DNA of 64,000 bases from Chalara sp. BL73 (taxonomy: Eukaryota > Ascomycota > Leotiomycetes > Helotiales): positions 298,767 through 362,766 of the forward strand of contig CAKJVC010000011.1 of assembly GCA_918026815.1 (NCBI GenBank), in the 5' to 3' direction. Positions 48,690 through 58,657 of the stretch are shown here, piece by piece. The notes beneath the pieces are model-generated. The model saw only the letters and a list, made by a program, of their open reading frames with translations, had not been told where the DNA came from and searched no databases. The translations under genes were made by a program, and so were the position numbers. Numbering within the stretch: position 1 is the stretch's first letter; each line of letters opens with the position of its first letter.

Positions 48690-50891
48690 ATGGCTACCTC
48701 TGCAGACTCCCCCGGAAACCAAGAACCAATCGATGAAAAGAAGTGGCAATATAGTGGTATCAACGCAAAGAGAGCCACAGTGGAGGACCTTAACTTATAC
48801 GTGATTGCAAGAATCAGGGAATACACACAGTATACAAAGTTGGATGCCGACCTCTGGGAGCTTTTTCAAGATGATTTCAAAAGCTTCGACAAAGAGGAAT
48901 TCAACAAAGTTGCTCTTTCGATCCGCCAGAATTTACGGGCCTATTTGCACAACGGTGGCGTTTACGTACCACTTCACAACAAATCCAGATCCCTAAGCCA
49001 AACTTTATATAACGTAGCAAATGAGGAAGAACGCTATACTTGGAAAGATGAAGAGATCAAAGCTTTGCTGAGCCAACCGGGAGGCCTAAGCAAAATAACA
49101 TCCGTAGAGCTTTCCGAACGGATACAAAAACGACCTACGGCTTACGGGCTCCAAGAACAAGCTCAGCAATTGCAAGAACCCAACATAGAATCACAGCTAG
49201 AAGGGAACTACAGTTACAGCAGAGAATTGGCCGCTTTGACTAAGCTGTACAGCGAGGATATCAAGTACAGTGGAGAGAATGACAATTTTGACTTCAAGCT
49301 GACTATTTTCCTCGACTTGTGCAGCAAAGCAGGTATACCAAGAATAGCATTAGCTCAGGCCTATTCGATTATGCTACGAGGGCTAGCTCTCGACCACTAC
49401 TACACCAATCTCAGGAACACTAACGGCACTGCTACTTTTGATCAAATATGTGCTGCGACCTCTAATTACTTCGAAGGCCCTGAATACAAGCGTGGCATAC
49501 TGAGTCGGTGGAACAATACAACTCTTCAAAGCGTAATTGCAAGCAACCCTGGAAAGCCGACTACAGAATGCCTTCAGCTTCTAGTCAAGGACCTGCGTCA
49601 GCTCCAGCATGGCCTAGATATCAGCCTCCGATCTGAAAATTTCCTCCACAACAAGCTTATTACAGCCTGCCAACAGAATGAAGCCTGCCGGTACGCTTGC
49701 TACAAACCCGCAAGCACCGTAGCAGGCCTAATCAACGACTTACGCTCCTCAATTGCAACTCACGAGGCAGCCAACCCGGATTCTACAGCGTACTTTACGG
49801 ACCGTCGGTATTACGGCAAAAGGCACAACCCAGGAAATCGCCAGTACAGCCCACGACACAAAGGCCGTTGCTTCGTGTGCAAGAGAGAGAATTGCCGCTC
49901 GTGGAAACACAGCTCCGAAGAACAAGAGGAAGCAAAAGCTCGATTCAAAGCTCGTAACTTGAGCAGGTTCGACACTAGAGCACCCAACTTCAACAAGCAC
50001 TTCAACGACAGCCTACGCCAATACATCATGACTTTTGAGGGCGACGACGATAGCGAAAGTGATTCTGAGAGTATCAATGAAGCTTTCAGCGCTCTAACAG
50101 TCAAAGCCGACCTTGATTTCGACCTCTCTCCTGATACAAACCCCGAACCCAGCTCTACCGACCAAACAGAGCACTTCGCAACAAGCTACCTTGCAAGCAG
50201 CGACGCGACTTCACTGATTACGGAGCTGAACAATCGATCCGTAAGCCACTTGATCACCGCTACGGGCCATACCTACAACAACAGCTCCGCGGCTGACCCT
50301 GAAAACAACCCGTACAACGCTGACGCCTACGCTGCTACACCCACCAATCTATCACGCTACAACTCTAGCCAATTCTACGGTATCATGATCGACACCGGCG
50401 CTTCTAAGCACTCGACAGCCGGCCATGGCCAGCTTCAGGCTCTACAGCGCCAAAGCAGCTCTAATATCAGCATCGACGACTCGACAAAAGGAGCAGTCAG
50501 GGTACAGTTTGGTATTGGATCTACAACGTCAATTGGCTCTATTCTCCTTGATACTCCACTAGGCCAAGTACAATTTCACATAGTCAAAGCAGACACTCCA
50601 TTCCTTCTTAGCCTCGCGGATATGGATTCTTTACAAGTTTACTTGAACAATCTGAAAAACGTTCTAGTTACTCCGAACGGCAACGTGCCAGTTGTACGTC
50701 GTTTTGGCCACTCGTTTTTGCTTTGGAACACTCCATTACAGTCTTTTCTGAAAAACTCTTTCGGCAACAATCCTTGCTACTTCACCAATTCAGAGCTACG
50801 CCGGCTTCATCACCGATTCGGCCATCCTTCGGTAGGTAGGCTCGAAGCGGTACTAACTCGTGCTGGCCATGAAGTCAGCAAAGTGCTTTAG
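48690..50891 (+). CDS. Copia gag-protease-start of integrase
   Basis: 733 codons from an ATG about 160 bases after the LTR. The N-terminal ~370 residues are the capsid/nucleocapsid part, with a zinc knuckle at about 395-410 (CFVCKRENCRSWKH). An acidic Ser-rich stretch follows, then the aspartic protease active site (MIDTGASKHS, about residues 566-575). Near the end is the first half (H-x-H) of the zinc-binding pre-integrase motif (LRRLHHRFGHPSVGRL). The frame then meets a TAG at 50889, just past a run of three A where the frame is lost; integrase continues in the next frame. Other Copia elements carry one uninterrupted gag-pol frame. Confidence 0.9.
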   Translation: MATSADSPGNQEPIDEKKWQYSGINAKRATVEDLNLYVIARIREYTQYTKLDADLWELFQDDFKSFDKEEFNKVALSIRQNLRAYLHNGGVYVPLHNKSRSLSQTLYNVANEEERYTWKDEEIKALLSQPGGLSKITSVELSERIQKRPTAYGLQEQAQQLQEPNIESQLEGNYSYSRELAALTKLYSEDIKYSGENDNFDFKLTIFLDLCSKAGIPRIALAQAYSIMLRGLALDHYYTNLRNTNGTATFDQICAATSNYFEGPEYKRGILSRWNNTTLQSVIASNPGKPTTECLQLLVKDLRQLQHGLDISLRSENFLHNKLITACQQNEACRYACYKPASTVAGLINDLRSSIATHEAANPDSTAYFTDRRYYGKRHNPGNRQYSPRHKGRCFVCKRENCRSWKHSSEEQEEAKARFKARNLSRFDTRAPNFNKHFNDSLRQYIMTFEGDDDSESDSESINEAFSALTVKADLDFDLSPDTNPEPSSTDQTEHFATSYLASSDATSLITELNNRSVSHLITATGHTYNNSSAADPENNPYNADAYAATPTNLSRYNSSQFYGIMIDTGASKHSTAGHGQLQALQRQSSSNISIDDSTKGAVRVQFGIGSTTSIGSILLDTPLGQVQFHIVKADTPFLLSLADMDSLQVYLNNLKNVLVTPNGNVPVVRRFGHSFLLWNTPLQSFLKNSFGNNPCYFTNSELRRLHHRFGHPSVGRLEAVLTRAGHEVSKVL

Positions 50892-50896
50892 AGCAC

Positions 50897-51673
50897 TTGA
50901 CTCGATATTGCTCTCACTGCCAAAAGCATGGCAAATCCCCTGGCAGATTCAGGTTCACAATCGAAGATAGCAATATCGAATTCAATTACTGTATTATTGT
51001 CGATATCATGTACATCGACAAAAGCCCATTGCTTCATATCGTCGACCAAGCTACTCGATATCAGGCAGGAAGATGGCTTCAAAATATCAGCGCGAAGCAT
51101 ACATGGGACGTGCTACGCATGTGCTGGATTGACACCTATTTAGGCCCTCCTGACCTGATTGCTACCGACGCCGGCAAGAACTTCGTTAGCAAAGAATTCA
51201 AGCAACACGCCGGCTCTATAGGCATCAAGATCAAAACTGCACCCGTAGAAGCTCACAACTCAATTGGACTAGTCGAACGATACCACGGCCTTTTGCGTCG
51301 TGCTTTTCAAATTATTACGGCCGAGATTCAGGATATCGACAAAGATATGGCCCTGCAAATGGCCTTCAAAGCTGTAAACGACTCTGCAGGCCCTGACGGG
51401 CTTGTGCCTACGCTATTGGTCTACGGAGCTTATCCACGAATCACTGAGCTCGACGCTCCCCCAGCTACCGTTCAGCAACGAGCTACAGCCCTCAAGAAAG
51501 CTATGGAAGAAATCAAGAAGCTTAGAGCTGCACGTCAAGTCAACAACGCTCTCAACATGCGGAATGGCCCTAGGATCGACGCTATCCACGACCTCCCTTT
51601 GAACTCGCCAGTACTAGTATGGAGGGAAGGCAACACAGGGGACGTGGCCACTGGAATGGCCCATACAAGCTGA
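50897..51673 (+). CDS. Copia integrase
   Basis: Continuation of pol in another frame; 50897 is simply where this frame opens, not a real start. It begins with the second half of the zinc motif (YCSHCQKHGKSPGRF). The DDE core follows: first Asp in YCIIVDIMYIDKSP, second in LIATDAGKNFVSKEF, Glu in GLVERYHGLLRRAF. Near the C-terminal end (about 51640) the frame is lost again at a run of four G. Similarity continues in the downstream frame (GHWNGPYKLISIEGELCVID). Confidence 0.9.
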   Translation: MTRYCSHCQKHGKSPGRFRFTIEDSNIEFNYCIIVDIMYIDKSPLLHIVDQATRYQAGRWLQNISAKHTWDVLRMCWIDTYLGPPDLIATDAGKNFVSKEFKQHAGSIGIKIKTAPVEAHNSIGLVERYHGLLRRAFQIITAEIQDIDKDMALQMAFKAVNDSAGPDGLVPTLLVYGAYPRITELDAPPATVQQRATALKKAMEEIKKLRAARQVNNALNMRNGPRIDAIHDLPLNSPVLVWREGNTGDVATGMAHTS

Positions 51674-53487
51674 TATCAATTGAAGGAGAATTATGTGTAA
51701 TCGATTTACCTCACGGCCCAACTACCTTTCGATCAACAACCGTAAAGCCTTACTATACGGAAGAAAGCCAGAAAGATAACGAGCCTGCACAACTCTCACG
51801 GCCTGTAGGCTCTGCTACAAGCCCCGAACAGCCGCTACAGCTCGAGGATTCAATCACTGTTTCTGTGCCACCGCTACAACCACAACCAGCCAAACGCGGC
51901 CGAGGGAGACCTCGCAAGAACTCTTTCCCTGATATCACGGCTTTTATACAAGAACCTTTTGCAGCTTCTCGCCAATTGGAAATTACAGGCTTGCTGGAGA
52001 AAGGAGTGTTTGAGGTCGTAGACCCTGCTACAGTTCCTCAAGGCGTGCGAATCTTCAATTCAAGGTTCGTCGACGAAATCAAGAATAAAGGAACTAATCA
52101 AGCTTCCGAGAAATCACGCTTGGTCGTTCAGGCTTACAACGACCTAGAGAAAGGGCTCGTACTGACTCAATCACCCACAATTCAACGGGTCAGCCAACGC
52201 TTAATACTTTGCCTTGCGGCCTGTTTACAGCCCGTAAAGACCCTATACCTCCGAGATATCTCTCAAGCCTATGTTCAATCAGCTACTAAGCTCAACCGTG
52301 ACTTTTATATTATGCCTCCACCAGAACTAGCCAGCAAACTAGGCAAAAGCTCAATTCTCAAAGTAGTCAAACCACTGTACGGCGTTCCGGAAGCCGGCAA
52401 CCACTGGTTCAAAACCTACCACACGCATCACCTGAAAGAACTCGGAATGAGCCAATCAACTTACGACTCATGCCTTTTGCTCAGCAACCAACCTTTCGGG
52501 CTCGTCGGCCTACAAACCGACGACACGCTGTTTCTCGGAGACCTCGATTTTGCAAATCTAGAGCAAAGCAAGCTAGAACAAGCTCGATTACTGGCCAAGA
52601 ATAGGGAAGCTCTTACACCCGATCACTCAATCAAGTTCAATGGAGGTCTTGTAGAGCTCGACGCGGCCGGAACTATTACGCTTTCTCAGGAACGCCAATG
52701 CAAAAACCTCAAGCTTGTCGATACCGGTTCCTCTTCAACTACTAGCTCTAGAAGCCTGACCCGTATTGTCGACACTAAGGATCAATATATTGCTCAGCGT
52801 GCAAGAGGGGCTTACATCGCTTCTGTATCACAGCCTGAAGCTTCTTTTGACTTATCTTTTGCAGCCCAGGCAACTAACCCTGACGAAGAAGATATCAAAG
52901 CCCTGAACAAGCGGCTTCAGTGGCAAATCGACAACTCTACTCGCGGCCTCCGATTCGTCAAGCTAGATATCAAGACCTTGAAACTACTAGTATTTACTGA
53001 CTCCTCTTTCGCCAACAATAAGGATCTCTCATCTCAAATTGGGTATATATTAGTGCTAGCCGACAGTCAGAATCGAGCAAATATTATTCACTGGTCGTCA
53101 GTCAAGTGCAAAAGGGTAACAAGGAGCGTATTAGCTTCCGAGCTCTATGCTATGGCCCATGGATTTGATATCGGCGCTTCGATCAAAGCTACGATCGATA
53201 AGATCCTCAATATCACCCTTCCTTTAGTTCTTTGCACAGATTCAAGGTCATTGTACGACTGCCTCGTCAAGCTGGGAACTACACAAGAGAAGCGGCTCAT
53301 GATCGACGTTCTATGCCTCCGCCAATCATATGAACGAAGAGAGATCGCGGAAGTCAAGTGGATAAGTGGTGATAGCAATCCCGCTGACTCCTTCACCAAA
53401 AGCAAAGCTTCTACGGCCCTAAAACAGCTCATTGACACTAATACAATCGATATCCGAGCCGTAGAATGGGTGGAGAGAACCGAATAG
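51619..53487 (+). CDS. Copia reverse transcriptase and RNase H
   Basis: Third piece of pol. After the last integrase residues comes a linker with an AT-hook-like KRGRGRPRK, then reverse transcriptase (SRLVVQAYNDLEKG, LRDISQAYVQSATKLNRDF, LKVVKPLYGVPEAGNHWF) with the catalytic Asp pair in LQTDDTLFLGD. RNase H follows (LLVFTDSSFANNKDL, SVLASELYAM, LCTDSRSLYDCL, SGDSNPADSFTKSKA), with its Asp, Glu and Asp residues in place. The C-terminus is complete, so the enzyme part looks recently functional apart from the frame breaks. Confidence 0.93.
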   Translation: MEGRQHRGRGHWNGPYKLISIEGELCVIDLPHGPTTFRSTTVKPYYTEESQKDNEPAQLSRPVGSATSPEQPLQLEDSITVSVPPLQPQPAKRGRGRPRKNSFPDITAFIQEPFAASRQLEITGLLEKGVFEVVDPATVPQGVRIFNSRFVDEIKNKGTNQASEKSRLVVQAYNDLEKGLVLTQSPTIQRVSQRLILCLAACLQPVKTLYLRDISQAYVQSATKLNRDFYIMPPPELASKLGKSSILKVVKPLYGVPEAGNHWFKTYHTHHLKELGMSQSTYDSCLLLSNQPFGLVGLQTDDTLFLGDLDFANLEQSKLEQARLLAKNREALTPDHSIKFNGGLVELDAAGTITLSQERQCKNLKLVDTGSSSTTSSRSLTRIVDTKDQYIAQRARGAYIASVSQPEASFDLSFAAQATNPDEEDIKALNKRLQWQIDNSTRGLRFVKLDIKTLKLLVFTDSSFANNKDLSSQIGYILVLADSQNRANIIHWSSVKCKRVTRSVLASELYAMAHGFDIGASIKATIDKILNITLPLVLCTDSRSLYDCLVKLGTTQEKRLMIDVLCLRQSYERREIAEVKWISGDSNPADSFTKSKASTALKQLIDTNTIDIRAVEWVERTE

Positions 53488-53507
53488 GGAACGTTACGGA
53501 GCGTTAC

Positions 53508-53572
53508 GGGCGTTTTGCAAGGACGTTTTGCAAGGACGCTTTGCAAGGACGTTTTGCAAGGGCGCTTTGCAA
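53508..53572. repeat. 13-bp tandem repeat array in the 3' part of the Copia element
   Basis: Five perfect-length copies of a 13-base unit of the type GGACGTTTTGCAA, with variants GGGCG at the start and GCTTT in the middle. It lies between the end of pol and the 3' LTR. It is preceded by two shorter CGTTACGG motifs. Confidence 0.9.
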
Positions 53573-53724
53573 GGAAGGTTTGGGGAGGGGTATTTGCGAA
53601 TGAGACACTGGCCAATAGGAAGGCCTATCGACCTGGCCACTGGCCAATCAAATTGATCTTTCCTTTGATTCTTTTCATCGGTTCTATTCAATAGCAATTC
53701 AGGGCATTCTTAAAGTATGCCCAG

Positions 53725-53892
53725 TGTTTGTACGTAGATTAGTTATTGAATGGGGACAGGTCATGTGACACCGTCACATGACCCTGGAAGGGCATATCCT
53801 CATTCCTCCATTCAACCTTCAACAATCAATCACATTCAACCTAAGCAATCCACGTAAAGACGTGGTGTTGCCACAGGTAGAGTGATCCGACA
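53725..53892 (+). repeat. 3' LTR of the Copia element
   Basis: 168 bp, identical to the 5' LTR except for one G fewer in each of two G runs. Carries the same 11-base-arm inverted repeat (53759-53783). Confidence 0.95.
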
Positions 53893-54127
53893 TTTCAATA
53901 GATATTTACCATCTCAGAAGATCTAATCCCCAATCTCTAAATCAGGAAGGCTACTGAGGCACAAGTTGTATTGGTCAATCGCTCGTCAGCTTATTGTAAT
54001 TATATGACCGTGATTGGTTCGAAAGTTAGACATGATAAGTAATCGTCTTAATGAATCCGATGCAAATATATGCTACAGAATATTGATGTTTTTGCTAATG
54101 CTCTGCCGCGAATCTTGAGGAAAAATA

Positions 54128-55339
54128 TCACACACTCGTAGATTTCACACCAGACAATATCGCATTTCCAATAACAGCTGTCCCCATCATTAACCCTTCA
54201 ACTAGAGGGCTTTCGGTACTTTTCAAGTACTTGGACATATCCCAGACATCTTTCATCCCCTGCCAGCAATGAATCCCTCCCTGCTCGACTTCAAAATGCA
54301 CATTCACCCCATCTCTCTCCAAACATCTCGAAAACTCTTCAATCTCATTCAGAAGTAGCTCATGTGAGCCCGCGGAGAGCCAGACTCTAGCAGGCATAAT
54401 ATCCTTCCATGAAAGGCCATCAGACAACGGCTGAGTGAAGTTAACAAAAGCAGCAGCTTCCTTGCTGATAGTAATGCCTAACAAATATTTTGAGGCCCTA
54501 AGGATAGCTTCTAAGCTGATGTAGTCCACGTACTTGTTGCTCTCATATCTAGCACGTTTCGAACATGCCAAGTCAATCCAGGGCGACTCTAAGAAAACTC
54601 CTTTGTCTGGTTTCGGCAACTGATATTTCTGTAGCGAAGCCATGAGGCACAGCGCCAAATGTCCACCTGCTGAATCTCCTAGCACGGCAACTTTCGAAGC
54701 ATCAATATTCTGATCCAACAGATATTTATACCCCGCAACAGCCTGCTCTACCTGCGTCGGAAACTTCGCCTCCGGTGCTAACGAATATTCTAGACCAAAA
54801 ATGAAATTGTTATATTACGCTCTGCGGCAATCTCTGTAATTCGCAAAGCCGCCAGTAAAAAGGTCCCAGGGTGGCCACTGACATACGCTCCGCCATGGAG
54901 ATAATATACTACGATATCACATACTCCTGGATCGACAGGCCTTCCAGCAGGACCTTTGCAGAGCCAATAGCCTGCGACATTTCGCTGAAGCACTCGTTGG
55001 TACAGGTTGCTGCTTTTGGAGCGAAACCGCGGGGAATCGAGAATTTTTGTACCCTAGCTCGGCTGAGGAAGCGCGTGAGTGGAAGGGGAAGGGTGCTGCT
55101 TCTGTGTTGTATTAGCTGCTTTATAGAGATCAGCGGTATGGTTAACCGTACCTTCTGATAAGCGAGAGTGTAAGATTTTCTTTAAATGAGATCTTATTTT
55201 GTCCAAGTAATCTTTGCCATATTGATTGGAGGAGCAGCCAAGGGAGCGAGAAGACCAGCAAAGCGAGCTGGAGCCAGTTCGAAGGCGGGATATTTCCGTT
55301 GCTTGGATTTGGCTCCGAGATTGTAGTGAATTGGGTCAT
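54128..55339 (-). CDS. HSL-family alpha/beta-hydrolase (esterase/lipase), two frameshifts
   Basis: Predicted membrane-anchored esterase of the hormone-sensitive-lipase family. Exon 1 (55339..55152) encodes a short N-terminus and a hydrophobic segment (WLQLALLVFSLPWLLL) that could be a signal anchor. A 50-nt GT-AG intron ends at 55102. The oxyanion motif is YLHGGAYVSGHPG, the nucleophile elbow is GDSAGGHLAL (Ser), an Asp lies downstream and the His is in GGIHCWQGM. The frame changes twice: at an A run (54..; plus strand T run 55014-55017) and at a T run (plus strand A run 54797-54801). Both are one base short of what keeps the family alignment in frame. Otherwise it is full length (about 350 aa). 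Its start lies within 280 bp of the NLR gene on the opposite strand, so the two probably share a promoter. Confidence 0.75.
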
Positions 55340-55615
55340 GGCGTAGCTTTCCAACTCTAGGCGAGGTTTTCAGAAGCAATCTATCACCAATTTTTTTGCT
55401 TTATCATCTCGATTTAAGAAGTATGAGAACCTATCGACATTGTTATGGGGATATATGGCATGGCTTAGCGGAAGCGCTAACCTCAAAGCCCTATCTCGTA
55501 CTCGTTTCCTGTAGGTGTGTGGTGCTGTACTAGCAGCCGGAGGAGCCTTGCATCCGAGCCGGCCATACTCTAGGAATGATCGAGAGCATTGCAGGGTAAT
55601 AATCGATCTACATTT
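55340..55615. other. Shared promoter region, esterase / NLR
   Basis: About 276 bp between the esterase ATG and the first ATG of the NLR frame (55616). An in-frame open stretch begins earlier (55589) without an ATG, so the NLR start is uncertain. Confidence 0.45.
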
Positions 55616-58331
55616 ATGGTGATGCATCCCGTGGTTATTTCAGCTGGATTAATTGACCTGCTCGTCAGCAGGAATTGGCTCGATGCATTGGAACAAAAGG
55701 TCGATGGCATCACTGCTCATAACCCTACCTTGCCCAGTCGCGGGCAGCACAAGCGTGAGTCTAAGCCAGCATGGTCCATCAATCTGCTGACGGTCACTCC
55801 AGGGTCGATCTGGAAGGATGACTTTAACCACGGGTTCCATCTCGATAAGGTTCCCCTGATCAACTGCTTCGTGGGCCGTCAAGAATGTATCACAGACATG
55901 GAACTCTATCTACTTTCAGACCTAGGGCTATCGCGCCGAAAGACCTATGTAATATGTGGTCTCGGTGGAATGGGTAAGACCCAGCTTGCTGTTGAGTTCG
56001 CTCGGCGCCACAAGACAACCTTCTCATCCATTTTCTTTATCGACGGCTCGAGCAAAGATGCCTTGCTCCGGAGCTTCTTGCAGGTCTTTCGACGAGTCGC
56101 CATAAGTGATGCTGATGATCCAAAGTTGCACTCCGAAAGAGATGGTGTTACAAACTCGACACCAGATGGAATCACAGCCAAGACCTTGGAATGGTTCTCA
56201 CTCGAAGGGAACGAGAGATGGTTGTTGATATATGATAATGTTGACCTCGAGCCGACAGACCCGGGAGGTTTCGCATTAGACGCCTTCTTCCCAGCAAAAG
56301 ACTGCGGCTTCATTATTGTCACGACTCGCTTGGCGTCTCTTCCTATAGCTGCGGCGGTGAAGCATCTTAGGGAACTAGATGAAATACAATCAATTGAGCT
56401 TCTCACCAGAACGTCGACAGTGGGAAATGTGATGAAAGCCGGGACGTATCTCGGCAGCAGACTAGGGTCTCAAGGTATGCCCATCCTTAAACATATTAAG
56501 CAGCGCTAACTCTGAGCTTTACGAAGCCACGATGGAACTCAAACTTGTCGAAGATCTGGGCGGCTTACCTCTAGCCATATCTCAGGCGGGGAAGCTCATG
56601 AAGTCACTACGAGTCGACGCCGAAGAGTACCTTGAGCTATACAAGAACTCAAAGCGCAAGGTCATTGACATGCTTCTACCAGAGGCACTGCCTAATGACC
56701 CGGAGCGCGCGAGCATACGTACAACGTGGACTACGTCCATTAATATACTAAAGCAGCGCATGGCCAACGAACACAATACAGGACCACACCTTTGTGCGTA
56801 CCAACTGCTCCATCTGTTCGCGTATTTTGATCCTCTTGATCTTGACTACGAGCTTCTGAAGAACGCACGGCTCATGGACAAAGCCCCGGCTTGGGTTTCA
56901 AAAGTCTTCGAGTCCAAGCTGGATTTTTACTCTACTGCCAGCATCCTGCTGGACCTGTCACTAATCGACAAGACGAACAATAGCGGTGTGTATTCCATGC
57001 ACAGAGTTGTATTTGACTGGCTCTGTATATATGAGGCATATGATACTGATGCAGAGTTGCTTAACGCCGCCGCTGCGGCCATAGCGTGGGCCTGTCCCAT
57101 CGCGTATCTGCCATTACAGTGGGCCGAAAGCCAGCAGAGACTCATCCTCCACGCGAACGTCCTCAGCCAGCGACTCCAGGGGCGCGGTCGTCTAGTCCGA
57201 CCTGTCTGGTGCGATCAGTCGAGCAAGGCAGATCTGGAGCTGGCGGCGGACCTTTGGGAATGCGATATAGATACCCTCCGTCACGCCCAGGTGTACCAGC
57301 CTATAGGGGACATCGCCCGACTACTCAGATCGGGAGGCAGGCCACAAGAGGAGAATGGCTCTCATCGAAGACTCGATCGCGCATACGATGGAGTCCACGG
57401 CTGGGCAGGGCATGGCATACTACACACTCCTTTACGAGAAGGCTTCGATGTTACAGGACCTATCGCTCGCCCCGGACGCAAACACGGCCCTGCTCGAAAC
57501 CCTCGACGGCTTCCGACGCCTGCAAAACCCGTTTTGGATTGTGTGCGCGCAGGTCCTCAGGGGGACGCAGGAGCCCGAAGCAGAGGCATCGATCCGGTGG
57601 TCCCAGGACGCGCTCGCCACAGCCCGGGCCGCCCGCCTCTGCATCTTCTACACCCCACGTGGATCGCCTTCGAGAATATCGACCGCACCCTCCAATGGGA
57701 GCTCTACGATCCACAGAGGCGCCGAGTTCATCTCGAGAGTGTCAAGGAAGAAGCGGAAAGAAGAGGGTATCACCTCCGCAACGCACAGACGGCGCTCTGT
57801 AACCTGGCGTTCACGTACACCGAGCTCGGCATGAGCCGCGCGGCCGAGTCGCTATATCTGAAGCTCTTTGAGTGGCAGGTTCGACGCTACGGCTCGGACG
57901 CCCTTGAGGTTATCTCGCGTGTGCATGATCTCGCCTGGTTCTTCTTCAATCAGGGACGGGCTGAGTCGATTGAGTACGACGCGGAGTGTCTGCGCCTTGC
58001 CGAGCTGCATCACGGCCTGGCGTCCCATGATGCGGGATGGCGCACTATTTCCTTGGGGAGAGTTACGAAAAGCACGGTCAGCTTGCGGAGGCAAGGGACA
58101 TTTTGAAAGTGCTTGGGAGATTAATCAGGTTACCAGGGGCTGGCGATGGAGAAGGCGGTCTTGGGCGGGCTCGTGCGGGTCTGTGGCGAATTGGAGGACA
58201 AGGAGGGCGTGGAAAAGTATCAGGCTTTGCGACATGCTTCTTCTAGGAAGAAGAAAGGATTGCATCATGACACAGAAGTCGGCGGTGGATCCATTTCGAG
58301 AGGGTCGATTACACTTGATGGAGGCCCTTAA
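55589..58331 (+). pseudogene. NB-ARC/TPR NLR-type STAND protein, multiply frameshifted
   Basis: Fungal NLR-like signalling ATPase. The first ~90 codons match no domain I recognise; no HET, patatin or purine-phosphorylase effector domain precedes the NB-ARC. The NB-ARC shows a P-loop (GLGGMGKTQLAVEFARR, about 55960), Walker B (RWLLIYDNVD), IIVTTRLASLP and GLPLAISQAG. TPR-type helices follow (TALLETLDGFRRLQNPFW, TALCNLAFTYTELGMSRAAE, ALEVISRVHDLAWFFFNQGR, SYEKHGQLAEARDI), as in NB-ARC-TPR proteins. The frame changes at about 56500 (possible intron or break), 57345, 57655, 58033, 58103 and 58130. Most lie at short runs of one base (AA, CCCC, GGG, TTTT, TT). The length of about 900 aa would be normal. 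GC content rises in the TPR part (57.1-58.1 kb). The first ATG is 55616. Called a pseudogene provisionally; sequence error is a serious alternative. Confidence 0.75.
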
Positions 58332-58657
58332 GGCTCGCCCTCCAGAAGACAGAAAGGTTACAGTCTCCACGTAGATTGGGTGATTAGCCTTATCATCTGG
58401 GCTCACTTCAATTTGGATTTAACAGCCGCCATCACTAGCGTTCCATCAGGTGGCAATTCTTTGGTGACAGCAGAGAGGTCCATGTCTTCATGTCATGGCC
58501 GCAGGAGATAGACGCGCTTCGATGCCCTGAAAATAGTGAGAACCCGCACTAGATAATTTCGACTTGATGGAAATGGGGTGAGCATTTTATTAGTCAACAG
58601 ACAAGAAGATGAAAATGAAACATTAAGCATACAGGTACAAGACCGCCACTCACTGTC
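58332..58657. other. Intergenic region
   Basis: 326 bp between the NLR gene and the GMC relic. Nothing recognised. Confidence 0.5.

Larger units (their letters stand above)
48357..53892 (+). mobile_element. Ty1/Copia LTR retrotransposon, 5.5 kb
   Basis: Complete element bounded by direct LTRs starting TGTTTGTACG and ending TCCGACA. Internal order is gag, protease, integrase, reverse transcriptase, RNase H, which is the Copia (Pseudoviridae-type) order. The LTRs are 170 and 168 bp and differ only by two one-base G-run indels, so insertion must be recent. No five-base target-site duplication is seen: the flanks are AGGAC on the left and TTTCA on the right. That suggests recombination between copies, or a rearranged flank. 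The coding part is broken twice, near 50873 and near 51640, each time at a short homopolymer. Confidence 0.95.

Noticed and set aside
53893..54127. Target-site duplication of the Copia element
   Set aside because: The five bases flanking each LTR differ and no shifted boundary gives a match.
56471..56512. 42-nt intron in the NLR gene (GTATGC ... CTCTGAG)
   Set aside because: Has a good branch-like GCTAAC, but the join puts the downstream NB-ARC out of frame; left as unresolved.
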